Positions 1 through 9,283 of a DNA stretch of 52,331 bases are shown here, piece by piece; position 1 is the first letter of the stretch; every line of letters starts with the position of its first letter. The stretch is taken from assembly GCA_963839285.1 (NCBI GenBank), contig CAWIUN010000017.1, positions 1 to 52,331 of the forward strand. Direction: 5' to 3'. Position numbers and translations under genes: made by a program. The DNA is from DASSSQ01 sp963839285 (GTDB taxonomy: Bacteria; Actinomycetota; Thermoleophilia; Gaiellales; Gaiellaceae). Below the pieces are notes generated by a model. The model was given only the letters and a program-made list of their open reading frames with translations. It was not told where the DNA came from and ran no database searches.

Positions 1-362
1 CGCGCTGCGGGTCTTCGCCTCCGCGTAGGGGCCGCGCCGGGAGCCGCCGCTCGTCGTCGAGGTCGAGGCGCCGAACGCCGCCGCTCGAGATCGCGGCGGT
101 CGCGCTCGACCCGCCGGCATCGCCGTCGGGGCGGATCGCTGGGACGGCCCGCCGCGTCGGCCGTCGACGTTCCGGACGGCCTCGACTCCGCCGTCGCCGC
201 CGCCTGCGGGGTCGCGGGCGTCGCGCCCCGGTGCCGGTCGCGGCGCCCGTCCCTGTTGCTGCCGCTGCCCGTGGCCGCCCTGCGACGGCTGAGTGGGGCG
301 GCTTCAGGTCGGAGACCTGTCCGTTTCGGCCACTAGGCACCGTTGCCTGCGTCCGTGACGAT
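1..362. other. GC-rich stretch with no recognised gene
   Basis: Very GC-rich DNA before the RiPP cluster. In one frame the first 28 bases read ALRVFASA and then TAG, which could be the last codons of a gene lying outside the window, but eight residues cannot be identified. No later open frame here has a convincing start, ribosome binding site or recognisable product. Confidence 0.5.
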
Positions 363-411
363 TTCGGCACGAAGTCGTCACCGACGAGGCACACATTCTC
401 ACGCTACGGTT
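363..411 (+). promoter_or_regulatory. Bipartite promoter-like element, copy A
   Basis: A 24-base block at 363-386 (TTCGGCACGAAGTCG onward) is followed 18 bases later by TACGGTT at 405-411. A second copy with 21 of 24 matching bases lies at 9284-9307, followed 17 bases later by TACCGTT. The conserved spacing resembles a two-block promoter. This copy lies directly upstream of the RiPP precursor gene. The promoter role is inferred only from position and recurrence. Confidence 0.4.
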
Positions 412-426
412 GTCATACGTGACAAC
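409..426. promoter_or_regulatory. Perfect palindrome, candidate operator of the RiPP cluster
   Basis: GTTGTCA-TACG-TGACAAC is a perfect inverted repeat with 7-base arms and a 4-base spacer. It ends 21 bases before the precursor ATG and overlaps the second block of the promoter-like element. A dimeric repressor or activator could bind here. No regulator gene is adjacent, so the binding protein is unknown. Confidence 0.5.
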
Positions 427-447
427 AACCCAGACGAAGGAGGCTCC

Positions 448-576
448 ATGTTCACGGAGATCGCCGCCGAACTGCTCGACCTGAGCGCGACCGAGAAGGG
501 CCAGGGCCGCGCGCGCTACGCCGTCCAGATCACGATCTGCTCGTGCTCCTGCTGTACGTGCCTCTTCCTGTGCTGA
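448..576 (+). CDS. TOMM (streptolysin S-like) RiPP precursor peptide
   Basis: Encodes a 42-residue peptide read as the precursor of a thiazole/oxazole-modified peptide. Roughly residues 1-28 form a leader: an acidic helix with ELLDL, then a basic KGQGRAR segment. The C-terminal core ICSCSCCTCLFLC carries six Cys (31, 33, 35, 36, 38, 42), two Ser (32, 34) and one Thr (37), so residues 31-38 are eight cyclisable residues in a row. The ATG is fixed by AAGGAGG at 437-443, four bases upstream. The 3' end overlaps the GTG of the next gene by seven bases, suggesting translational coupling. The downstream genes are the modification and export machinery expected for such a peptide. The leader cleavage site, the number of azoles and the biological target cannot be read from the sequence. 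Confidence 0.85.
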   Translation: MFTEIAAELLDLSATEKGQGRARYAVQITICSCSCCTCLFLC

Positions 577-1567
577 GCCGTCGCCGTGCAGACGACGCGG
601 AGCGGCCGCCCGGAGTCTCCCCGCCGCGGCGGCCGCTCCTGCGGCCGGGCTATCGACTCGTCGCGGACGGCCGGCGGCTGCTGCTCGAGCACGGCCACCG
701 CGTGGTCGTGCTCGAGGGCATGCGGCCACGACGCTCGTGCCCACCCTGCTGCCGCTGCTCGACGGCGAGCGCGAAATCGACGACGTCGTCGGCGTCCTCG
801 GCGAGCCGTTGCGCCCGGCGGTCGGGCACGCCATAGCAGTGCTCGCGGCGCACGGCCTCCTCTGCGAGGGGCCGTCGCTGCGCGGGCTTCCGGCCGCGCT
901 TCGAGAGACGGCGGAGTGGCTCTCGGGCGACACCGGAGCCGTCCCGGCGGCCGTCGCCGCCGCGCTCGCCGAGGCCACGGTCACGGTGGTCGGCCGCTCC
1001 CGGCGCGCCGGCGACGTGCGCGAACTGCTCGAGGCCTCGGGGGTCCAGGCTCGCAGCGTGCGCCGCTGGCGGGACGCCGAGGGGAGCCTCGTCGTCGCCG
1101 CGCCCGGCGTGGGCGAGGCGGGTGCGCTCTTTCGGCTCAACCGCCGCGCCCTGCGCCGCGGGACCACGTGGCTGCCGGCTCACCCCTACGACGGGCGGAT
1201 CGCAGCGGTCGGGCCCCTGATCGTGCCGGGGGAGACGCCGTGCTTCCACTGCTTCCTGCTCCGCCGGGCGGCCGCGGTCGACTACGGGCAGGAGCTCCTC
1301 GCGCTCGAACGGCGTCTTCCGGCAGCCCGTTCGAGTGCCGCCCTCGACCGGCTGACGGCCGAGCTCACAGTCCTGCAGGCGGTGCGCTGGCTCGGCGTCC
1401 GCGACCCTTCGATCCCGGGCGTGCTGCTCGTCGCAGAGCGATCACCGGCTCCGAGGATCACCCGTCACGAGGTGCTACGCGTCCCTCGCTGCCCCGTGTG
1501 CTCTGGCGTCGCCGAGGTCGCGGCGCCGCTTCCCTGGGACGACCTACCGCTCGAGGCGGCGGCATGA
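570..1567 (+). CDS. TOMM leader-binding E1-like cyclodehydratase partner (SagC type), apparent frameshift
   Basis: Partner protein of the YcaO cyclodehydratase. It binds the precursor leader and presents the core. The N-terminal part (RPLLRPGYRLVADG through LLPLLDGERE and a predicted winged helix) looks like a RiPP recognition element. The C-terminal part is a degenerate ThiF/E1-like domain with CFHC and CPVC, a pair typical of the structural zinc site in this family. The first ~50 codons from GTG 570 lie in one frame and the rest (from GCG at 722) in another. An apparent missing base near 720 breaks VVVLEG from AATTLVPTLL, and restoring it gives about 332 residues. The gene overlaps the precursor at its start and YcaO by four bases (ATGA) at its end. 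The break is most likely a sequencing error. Confidence 0.8.
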
Positions 1568-2845
1568 CCGCAGTCGGCTTCGAGCCGCTCGTCTCCGAGT
1601 ACGTCGGCCTCGTCGGGCGGGTCGAGTCGTGTCTCGTCGGCACGGCCGAGGCCCGAATGCACGCGTACATCTGCGGTCTCGCCTCCGACGAGCGCCTGCT
1701 CGGCGCCGGCATGGCCCACGTCGGCATGACCGCCGGCTGGGGGAGGACGCGCGACGCAGCCGCGTCGGCCGCACTCGGCGAGGCCGTCGAACGGTACGCC
1801 GCGACCTACGTTCCGTCCGAGCGGCTCGTGTACGCGACGGCGCAGCAGCTCGGCCCACGTGCGGTCGACCCGACGCGCTTCGCCCTCTTCGCGCCGCAGC
1901 AGCATGCGCGGCCCGGCTTCCCGTTCGTGCCCTTCGATGCCTCGGTACGGGTGCCGTGGACGCGCGGCTGGTCGCTCGAAGACGGCCGCGAGGCGTGGCT
2001 TCCGGCCGAGCTCGTCTACCTCGGGGACGTGCCCACGGCGACGCCGATCGGTTACGCCACGAGCAACGGCGCCGCGTGCGCCAGGGAACGCAGCACCGCG
2101 GTCGTCCTCGGCCTGTACGAGCTGCTCGAACGCGACGCCTTCATGCTCGTCTGGGCCAACCGCTGCTCGCTGCCGTTGCTCCACTGGCGTGGCCACCGCA
2201 AGCTCGCCGCCCTCGATGACCGCTACTTCGCGCCGACGGGGCTTCGTTACGCGGTGGTCGACCTCTCGCCCGTGCACGGCGTCCCTTCTGCCCTGGCGAT
2301 CGTGAGAAGTCCCGGCGGCGCGCCGATCGGGATCGGCGCCGGCGCTGCCGCCACGGCGGGCCGCGCCTGGTGGAAGGCACTGACCGAGGCCTTCGCGACG
2401 CATGCCGCGGCGAGACGGATGGCGGTGATCGACGGCCCGCCCGCCGCCGACGACGTCCACGAGTTCCACGACCACATCCGGTACTACGCGGACGCGGAGC
2501 ATGCCAGGGCCGCTGACTTCCTCGACGCATCCCGCTCGAGGGTCGACGTGCGCGAGATCCCACCCTTACCGCGTTCGCCCGAAGCTGCTACCGAGGCGCT
2601 GCTCGCCCGGATCGCCCGTGCCGGCTCGAGTGCCTACGCCGTCGACCTGACTTCTCCCGACGTCGCGCGGCTGGGCTTCCACGTCGTCAAGACGATCGCT
2701 CCCGAGCTGTGCGCGCTCGACGCTTCGCACAGGCGCGCGGTTCCTCGGCGGTGCGCGCATCCGGCGTGCTGCGTTCGTACTCGGGCTCACGTCGCGTCCG
2801 CTCCTCGTCGAGGAGCTCAACCCCGACCCGCACCCGTTCCCGTGA
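1564..2845 (+). CDS. YcaO-domain cyclodehydratase (SagD type), apparent frameshift near C-terminus
   Basis: ATP-dependent cyclodehydratase that converts Cys/Ser/Thr of the precursor core to azolines by phosphorylating the amide carbonyl. YcaO hallmarks are GEAVERY near residue 80, the ATP-binding GLYELLERDAF near residue 180, and KALTEAF. From ATG 1564 the frame is intact to about 2733. One extra base near 2734 then throws it out of frame, and shifting back gives ARFLGGARIRRAAF and a C-terminus ending PDPHPFP before the TGA at 2843-2845. That proline-rich PxPxP tail is characteristic of TOMM-type YcaO proteins, which strongly supports the corrected reading (about 427 residues). The stop overlaps the GTG of the dehydrogenase gene. 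Confidence 0.88.
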
Positions 2846-3651
2846 GCGCGCCGACCGTTCAGTTCGCCGAGCTCGTCCACGGTGGCGAGGTGCCCCTCGA
2901 CGACCCTGCCGAGACGCTGCACGAAGCCTCTCGCCTCTACCCCAGCACCGCCGCCGCCCGGCTGCCCGGGCTCGCCCTGCTCGCAACGGACGAGCTCGTC
3001 CGTGCGAGCGTCGAGCGCTCGTCGCGGCGGCACCCGCATCGGCCCGCGGTCGCGCTGCCCCGCCCTGCGCTCGGCCGCGTCCGCCTGAGCACGGCGCTCG
3101 GCAGTCGGCGCTCGCGATCGGCGAGGCGCGCGCGGCCGCTCCGCCTGCGGGAGCTGGCGTCCGTCCTCGGCGCCGCGTACGGCGTCGTCCAGCGGCCGGA
3201 GGGCCGGCGGCGCCCGGTCCCGTCGGCGGGCGCGCTCTATCCGCTCGAGCTCTACGTGCTCTGCACGAATCTCGACGGCGTCCCGGCCGGCCTCTACCAC
3301 TACGACCCCTTCAGGCACAGGCTCGAGCGCCTCGACGACAGGGCTCGCACTCCCGATCTCGCCGCTTCGCTCGCCGACCCGTCCCCACTCGAGCATGCCG
3401 CGGTCGTCCTGGTCGTCACCGCCGTGCTCTGGCGCTCGCGCTTCAAGTACGGGACGAGGGGCTACCGCTTCGCGCTGCTCGAGGCGGGGCACCTCGCGCA
3501 GAACGTTCTCCTCGCCTGCGCCGCGCTGGAGCTCGCCGCTCTCCCGCTCGGGGGCTTCTACGACCGGCAACTCGACCGGATCGTCGGAGCAGACGGGCTC
3601 GCAGAGGTCTCGCTGTACGCGATCCCGATCGGAGGCAGTGGCAGCGGATGA
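2842..3651 (+). CDS. SagB-type FMN-dependent azoline dehydrogenase
   Basis: FMN-dependent dehydrogenase of the nitroreductase superfamily, expected to oxidise thiazolines/oxazolines on the modified peptide to thiazoles/oxazoles. It is 269 residues from GTG 2842. Family-typical stretches are RRPVPSAGALYPLELYV (the RxxPSaGalyP flavin site), GLYHYDP, and RYRFALLEAG-like GYRFALLEAGHLAQN, then a C-terminal LGGFYD. The start is a GTGA overlap with the YcaO stop and the end overlaps the next ATG, so the gene is embedded in the cluster operon. Because the YcaO frameshift puts both genes in the same frame, a naive reading would fuse them. The GTGA overlap and the PxPxP end argue for two proteins. Confidence 0.88.
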   Translation: MSAPTVQFAELVHGGEVPLDDPAETLHEASRLYPSTAAARLPGLALLATDELVRASVERSSRRHPHRPAVALPRPALGRVRLSTALGSRRSRSARRARPLRLRELASVLGAAYGVVQRPEGRRRPVPSAGALYPLELYVLCTNLDGVPAGLYHYDPFRHRLERLDDRARTPDLAASLADPSPLEHAAVVLVVTAVLWRSRFKYGTRGYRFALLEAGHLAQNVLLACAALELAALPLGGFYDRQLDRIVGADGLAEVSLYAIPIGGSGSG

Positions 3652-4166
3652 GCACCACCCGGCTGCTCGCCGTCCGCTACGCCGGCGGGCTCATGGTCGC
3701 GGCCGCGCTCCTCGCCGTCGTGCGCTCCGCGGTTCAGCCCCGGCTACCCGCCGCCACCGGCATCGGGCTCGGCGCCGGCCTCGGCCTGACGCTCTTCTGT
3801 GTCGTCGAGCGGCGGCTGCCGCCGCTTCCGCGACCGCGCGGACGGCCACTCCGGGTCTGGGGCGGCAAGCACCTGGCGCTCGGCATCTGGGCCGGCGTCG
3901 AGGAGGCGGCCTGGCGGCACGGCGCCCTCGGTGTGCTCGCCGGGCCGCTCGGTGGTCCTGTCGCGTTGGCGCTCAGCTCGGCGGGGTTCGCGGCCGCACA
4001 TCGCCCGCCCTCGCGCTACCACCTGCTGACGGGCGGCCTCTTCGGAGCCGTGTACCTCGCGTCCGGGCGTTTCGCGGCGGCCTGGGCGGCCCACGCGGGC
4101 TACAACGCGGCAGTCGCGCTCACGGCGGAGGCACGGCACCGGCGCCCTGCCGGTCTCGAGGCATGA
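3648..4166 (+). CDS. CPBP-family intramembrane metalloprotease (SagE-like)
   Basis: A 172-residue membrane protein of the CPBP (CAAX protease/bacteriocin-processing, Abi) family. The three metal-binding motifs are present in order: EEAAWR (Glu85, Glu86, Arg90), SAGFAAAH (His118) and HAGYNA (His149, Asn153), each within or beside a hydrophobic segment. In streptolysin-type clusters the equivalent protein is thought to remove the leader peptide or confer self-immunity, and either role would fit here. ATG 3648 overlaps the dehydrogenase stop (ATGA), and the end overlaps the ABC ATPase start, so translation is probably coupled. No other protease gene lies in the cluster, which favours leader processing. 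Confidence 0.82.
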   Translation: MSTTRLLAVRYAGGLMVAAALLAVVRSAVQPRLPAATGIGLGAGLGLTLFCVVERRLPPLPRPRGRPLRVWGGKHLALGIWAGVEEAAWRHGALGVLAGPLGGPVALALSSAGFAAAHRPPSRYHLLTGGLFGAVYLASGRFAAAWAAHAGYNAAVALTAEARHRRPAGLEA

Positions 4167-5039
4167 GCGTCGTCCGGCTGGACGCCGTGACGAAGCGGTA
4201 CGGAGCCGTCACCGCTCTCGACGGGCTCTCGCTCGGGCTCGAGATGCGGCTCGACCGTGGCCTTGCTCGGCCCGAACGGCGCAGGCAAGTCGACGTTGAT
4301 CTCGCTCGTGCTGGGGCTCCGCCGACCGGACGCGGGGCGGGTGATCCTGCTCGGCGGCGATCCGCGCGACCCGCGCTGTCGCGCGGCCGTGGGCTTCGCG
4401 CCGCAGGAGGTTGCGTTCCCCGGCACGCTCCGCGTCCGCGAGATCGTCCAGTTGGTCGCGCGGCACTTCCCGGCGGCAGCCGGGACGGACGAGCTGCTCG
4501 AGTCCTTCGGCGTGCTCGACCTCGGCCGGCGACAGGCCGGAGGGCTCTCGGGAGGGCAGCGACGGCGGCTCGCGGTGGCGCTCGCCTTCCTCGGCAGGCC
4601 GCGTCTCGTGGTGCTCGACGAGCCGACCGCGGGCCTCGACGGCGAGGGACGCCGCGCGGTCTGGCGGGCGATCGTCGCCGCTCGCGACGAGGCGGCGACG
4701 GTGCTGCTCGCCACGCACCAGCTCGACGAGGCCGAGGCGGTCGCCTCGCGCGTCCTCGCCGTCGCGCGAGGGCGGCTGCTTGCCGACGGGACTGCGGCCG
4801 AGATCCGGACACGGGCCGGGGGAGCCCGCGTGGTCTTCCGCCCGCCGGACGCGGACACGACGGCGCGTCGCTGGCCGGCTGCCGAACGACTTGCAGACGG
4901 GCGGCTGGCCGTACGGGTCGGCGACGCCGGGCGCTTCCTCGAGCAGCTGGTGCGGGACGGCATCCGGCTTCGTGAAGTCGAGGCCGCGCCGGTCACGCTC
5001 GAGGACGCGCTCGACCTGCTCCTGAGGTCCGGATCGTGA
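4163..5039 (+). CDS. ABC transporter ATPase of the RiPP cluster, apparent frameshift
   Basis: ATPase subunit of an ABC-2-type exporter, about 291 residues. Walker A is GPNGAGKST, the signature is LSGGQ, Walker B is LVVLDEPT, and the H-loop lies in LLATHQLDEAEA. The N-terminal beta strand (MSVVRLDAVTKRYGAVTAL) starts at ATG 4163 in one frame. One extra base near 4247 moves the Walker A region to another frame, reading GSTVALLGPNG after correction. It overlaps the CPBP gene at its start and the permease (GTGA) at its end. It probably powers export of the mature peptide and may also give self-protection. There is no peptidase C39 domain, consistent with a separate leader protease. Confidence 0.85.
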
Positions 5040-5771
5040 GTTTCGGGCTCGTGTGGGCGCACGTCCGCGCCACGACCCTGGAGCTGGCTCGTTATCCGGG
5101 CTACACGATCCCGACCCTGCTCTTTCCCTCGATGTTCTTCCTCTTCTTCGCCGCGCCGCATGCAGGCCCGCACGCGACACTCGCGATGTGCTCCTTCGCG
5201 GCATTCGCAGTGATCGGCGTCGGGCTCTTCCAGTTCGGCGTCGCGGCCGCCGCCGACCGGGTCTCGCCCTGGGAGCGCTACGTGCGGACGCTGCCGCTCT
5301 CGACGGGCACGCGCTTCGCGGCACGAGTCGTCTCCGCCGGAGCGTTCGCGACGGCGTCCGCCTTCGTCGTCGTCGTGGCTGCCCTCGTCGCGACGCCCGC
5401 CGGGCTGAGCGCTGCGGGCTTCGCGGAGTTGGCGCTCGTTCTGCTCGGGTCGCTCGTCCCCTTCGGGCTGCTCGGGATCGCGCTCGGCTACCTGGCGACG
5501 CCGCGGAGCGCCGTCCCGCTCGCGAACCTGGTCTACCTCGTCTCCGCCTACGCCGGCGGGCTCTGGATCAGGCCCTCCCAGCTGCCGGGCTGGGTCGAGC
5601 AGGTGTCGGCCGTCCTGCCCACCCGGCGCGTGGCAGACCTGAGCGCGGGTGTCGCCGGTGGGTCACCGTGGTCGGCGACGCGCCTGGGCTGTCCTCGGCC
5701 TCTGGTCGCTTGCCTTCGCCCTGCTGGCCTGGGGCGGCTACCGGCGCGACGAGGGACAGCGCTTCCGGTGA
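5036..5771 (+). CDS. ABC-2 type permease of the RiPP cluster, apparent frameshift
   Basis: Membrane subunit of about 244 residues paired with the preceding ATPase. It has about six hydrophobic segments, starting with TIPTLLFPSMFFLFFAA near residue 25, and ends in a last helix, AWAVLGLWSLAFALLAW, before a short basic tail. GTG 5036 overlaps the ATPase stop. One extra base near 5681 breaks the final helix; correcting it gives a natural end at TGA 5769-5771, whereas the uncorrected frame runs into the next gene. ABC-2 permeases of this size export peptides or lipids. As the last gene of the collinear run, it marks the 3' limit of the cluster. Confidence 0.8.
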
Positions 5772-5813
5772 GCGCGAGGATGAAATCGGACGTCGCGGGT
5801 AAGATCCATTCCG

Positions 5814-6092
5814 GTGCTCTGGGAACTGGTCTTCATGATGCTGGTCCTGAAGATCCCGGTCGTGTACCTGTGCGTGGTCGTCTGGTACGCGATCAGGGCG
5901 GAGCCCGAGCCCGCGCAGGGCGAGGGCGGCCTCGCCGGGGAGCCCGAGCCGTCACCCTGGCAGCCGTGGCGATTCTGGAAGCGCCCGGACGGGCCACGCC
6001 CGCGTCGGGGCGGCCCGCACGGCAGTCCACCGCGCGGGTATGCTCGCGCCGCGCGCCCAGCGGGCGCCCGAGCTGAGGTCAGAGACCGCTGA
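5814..6092 (+). CDS. Small single-pass membrane protein, unknown function
   Basis: A 92-residue protein from GTG 5814 with one N-terminal membrane segment (about residues 4-27, FMMLVLKIPVVYLCVVVWYA) followed by a polar, Pro/Gly/Arg-rich cytoplasmic tail (WQPWRFWKRPDGP). I do not recognise a family with confidence. It starts 43 bases after the RiPP permease, so it could in principle share that transcript, but nothing in it suggests a RiPP role. The 3' part is compositionally simple, and the true end may be earlier if an indel is present. The upstream SD is weak. Confidence 0.5.
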   Translation: MLWELVFMMLVLKIPVVYLCVVVWYAIRAEPEPAQGEGGLAGEPEPSPWQPWRFWKRPDGPRPRRGGPHGSPPRGYARAARPAGARAEVRDR

Positions 6093-6151
6093 ACCCCGAG
6101 TCCACAGAGCCGATCGCCGAGCATCGCACCGTCGACAGCGTCGCGGGCCTG

Positions 6152-6358
6152 ATGGCCGCCGCCTCGATCTTCGTCGGCCTGATCGCGATCGCCTACCGCC
6201 CCGCACGCGTCGGGCCGGCGGCGATCCTGATCGCGCTCGTGGCGGCCGGGATGAGCAGGCGCTCCTCGCGTCTGACGGGAACCGCCGCCCTCGTCGCCGG
6301 GCTCTGTTGGGCCTGCGGGATGGCGATCGCCGTCGTCACGAATCACCCGCTCTGGTAG
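6152..6358 (+). CDS. Small two-helix membrane protein, unknown function
   Basis: A 68-residue hydrophobic protein with segments around AASIFVGLIAIAY, AILIALVAAGM and LVAGLCWACGMAIAVVT. The same frame is open upstream to 6077 and reads NPESTEPIAEHRTVDSVAG, a plausible cytoplasmic N-terminus, but the only possible initiator there is a CTG at 6089. Either translation starts at ATG 6152, or the true start has been altered by a sequence error. A hairpin terminator follows immediately at 6361-6380, so the gene ends its transcription unit. No known family recognised. Confidence 0.5.
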   Translation: MAAASIFVGLIAIAYRPARVGPAAILIALVAAGMSRRSSRLTGTAALVAGLCWACGMAIAVVTNHPLW

Positions 6359-6360
6359 CG

Positions 6361-6380
6361 CCCTCCCTTCGCCGGGAGGG
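6361..6380 (+). terminator. Hairpin terminator upstream of sucA
   Basis: CCCTCCC-TTCGCC-GGGAGGG forms a perfect 7-bp stem with a 6-base loop, two bases after the stop codon of the small membrane protein. There is no U-tract, as is common for actinobacterial hairpin terminators. It separates that gene from sucA. Confidence 0.55.
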
Positions 6381-6412
6381 AGACCGCGGTTGATACAAAA
6401 GAAGGGGTGAGC

Positions 6413-9236
6413 GTGCACGACGTCGACGGGTTGAACGCCGGCTTCGCCGAGCTGCTGCTCGAGGAGTACCTCGGCAACCCCGACGCGGTCCCGGCCGAGT
6501 GGCGCGCCCTCTTCGAGGGCGGCGCCCGGGAGCTGCTCGAGAGCCATCCCGGCCTGCAGCGGCTCCTCGACGCGGCCGGGGTCGAGGCGGCGGCGAACGG
6601 CGGTGCCGCTCCCCCGGCCCCCGCCGCAGCGCCTGTGCCTGCGCCGGCCGCAGACCGCGAGCTCCTCGGCGCAGTCGCCGCCGCGATGGCCCTCGTCAAG
6701 GCCTTCCGCATGCACGGCCACCTCGCCGCGCACCTCGACCCCCTCGGCTCCGAGCCGGTGGGCGATCCGGCGCTCGAGCCGGAGCGGCTGATCCCGAAGC
6801 TGACCCCCGATCTGCAGGCGCGGATCCCGGCATCTCTGCTCCGCGTGCACGTGGAGGGCGAGACGCTCGCGGACGTACTGCCCCGGCTCCAGGACACCTA
6901 CTGCGGCACGATCGCCTACGAGATCGAGCACATCTCCGACCACGAGCGCCGCGTCTGGCTCCGCCAGGCGATCGAGTCGGGGCGCTACCGTCAGCCCCTG
7001 ACGGTCGACGAGCGGCGTCGACTGCTCGAGCGTCTCTCCGAGGTCGACGGGTTCGAGCGGTACCTGCGTCGCGCCTTCCTCGGGCAGAAGCAGTTCTCGG
7101 CCGAGGGCCTCGACGTCCTGATCCCGATGCTGGACGAGGCGGTCGAACTGGCTGCGGACGGAGGCGCCCACGAGGTCGTGCTCGGGAATGGCCCACCGGG
7201 GGCGGCTGAACGTCCTGGCCCACGTCGTGGGCCGCCCGTACGAGACGATCCTGCGCGAGTTCGAGGGTGAGCGGACGATCGACGCAGTCTCGGCCGACCC
7301 CGAGGGAGGCACCGGCGACGTCAAATACCACCTCGGCGCCAGGGGCACCCGCGAGACGGCCGCCGGCAAGATCGGCGTCACCCTCGTCTCCAACCCGAGT
7401 CATCTCGAGGCGGCCGACCCGGTCGTCGAGGGATACACCCGCGCCGAGCAGACCGACCGCTCCACGCGCGAGGGCATCACGGATCCCGCGGTCGCGATGC
7501 CGATCTTGATCCACGGTGACGCCGCCTTCGCGGGCCAGGGTGTCGTCGCCGAGACGCTCAACCTGGCGGCGCTCCGCGGTTATGCGACCGGCGGGACCCT
7601 GCACCTGATCGCGAACAACCAGGTCGGCTTCACGACCGATCCCTCCGACGGGCGCTCGACCCGCTACTCGAGTGACCTCGCAAAGGGCTTCGACGTGCCG
7701 ATCGTGCACGTGAACGCCGACGACCCCGAAGCGGCGATCGCGGCGATCCGGCTCGCGCTCGCCTACCGGCGCCGTTTCGGTGGCGACGTCGTCGTCGACC
7801 TCGTCGGGTATCGCCGCTTCGGGCACAACGAGCAGGACGAGGCGGCGTACACGCAGCCGTTGCTGGTCGACCAGATCAACGCGCACCCGCCGGCGCGTGA
7901 GGTCTACGCCCGCAGGCTCGTCGCGCTCGGCGTCATCGACGAGCCCGGCGCAGAGGAGCTCGCAGGCAGGATCGAGACTTCGATGCGCGAGGCCCACGAA
8001 GGGCTGAAGCGCACCTTCGGCCAGCAGATCCCGGCGAAGTCGAAGACCGAGCGGATTCCGGCCAGTGCCCAGACCGGCGTCACCACCGCCGTCCCGGCCG
8101 ACCGACTCCACTCGCTGAACGAGGAGCTGCTCCGGGTCCCAGACGGCTTCACCGTCCACCCGAAGCTCGGGCGCCAGCTCGATCGCCGGCTGAAGACGAT
8201 CGACGAGGGCGGCATCGACTGGGGCCAGGCCGAGGGGCTTGCGTTCGGGAGCCTGGTCGTCGACGGCATCCCGATCCGGATCACCGGGCAGGACACCGAA
8301 CGTGGCACCTTCTCGCACCGCCACGCGGTCCTGCACGACGCGCACACCGGCGAGGTCTACGCGCCGGTCCAGCACCTCGGGGAGGCGACCGCCTCGTTCG
8401 AGATCTTCAACTCGCCGCTCTCCGAGTACGCCGCTCTCGGCTTCGAGTACGGATATTCGGCGGCCGCGCCGGAAGCACTCGTACTCTGGGAGGCGCAGTT
8501 CGGCGACTTCGTCAACGGCGCCCAGATCGTGATCGACCAGTTCATGGTCTCCGGTCTCTCGAAGTGGGGCCAGACGTCGCGCCTGACCCTCCTGTTGCCG
8601 CACGGCTACGAGGGCAACGGCCCCGAGCACTCGAGCGCCCGGCTCGAGCGGTTCATGCAGGCGGCGGCGCAGGAGAACATCCGGATCGCGAACCCGACGA
8701 CGTCCGCGCAGTACTTCCACCTGCTCAGGCGGCAGGCGCTGGACGCGACCGCTCGTCCTCTCGTCGTGATGACGCCGAAGGGCCTGCTCCGGCTGCGGGA
8801 GGCGGCGGCGACGATCGACGAGCTCGCGGCCGGCGGCTTCCGACCCGTCCTCGACGATGCCGGCGCCGACCACGAGCGGGTGCGGCGGCTCGTCCTCTGC
8901 ACCGGCAAGGTCTACTACGACGTCGTCGGGCACGAGGGCCGGGAGGACGCCGCGCACGTCGCGATCGGCCGGATCGAGCAGCTCTATCCCTTCCCGGTCG
9001 ACGCCACCGCCGAGCTCACCCATTCCTACCCGAACCTGGAGGAGGTCGTCTGGGTGCAGGAGGAACCGCAGAACATGGGCGCTTGGCGGGCCATCCGCCA
9101 CCGGGTCGAGGAGTCGCTCCCCCAGGGCGTCCGTCTCCGTTTCGCGGGCCGTCCCTGGCGCGCGAGCCCGAGCGAGGGCTACCCGACCGCGCACCTGCTC
9201 GAGCAGGACCGCATCGCCCGCGAAGCGCTCGCCTAG
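6413..9236 (+). CDS. sucA: 2-oxoglutarate dehydrogenase E1 component, apparent frameshift
   Basis: Thiamine diphosphate-dependent E1 of the 2-oxoglutarate dehydrogenase complex (TCA cycle), about 940 residues. Family-specific stretches in order are an N-terminal helix (LLLEEYLGNPDAVP), GMAHRGRLNVLAH, GDAAFAGQGVVAETLNL, the ThDP-site NNQVGFTT, FGHNEQDEAAYTQP, and GPEHSSARLERF near the C-terminal third. There is no fused E2-like N-terminal domain as in mycobacterial Kgd. An extra A near 7187 shifts the frame inside LGMAHRG. GTG 6413 is preferred because AGAAGGGG at 6400-6407 then lies five bases upstream; GTG 6407 would overlap that SD. E2 and E3 genes are not in the window. Confidence 0.92.
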
Positions 9237-9283
9237 CCCGATCCCCCGCGTCGACCGGCGCCGACCATGCGCGGACGCCGAAA

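Noticed and set aside
586..3651. YcaO and SagB-type dehydrogenase as one natural fusion protein
   Set aside because: They share a frame only because of an extra base near 2734. Restoring it gives a natural PDPHPFP end and a GTGA overlap with the dehydrogenase start.
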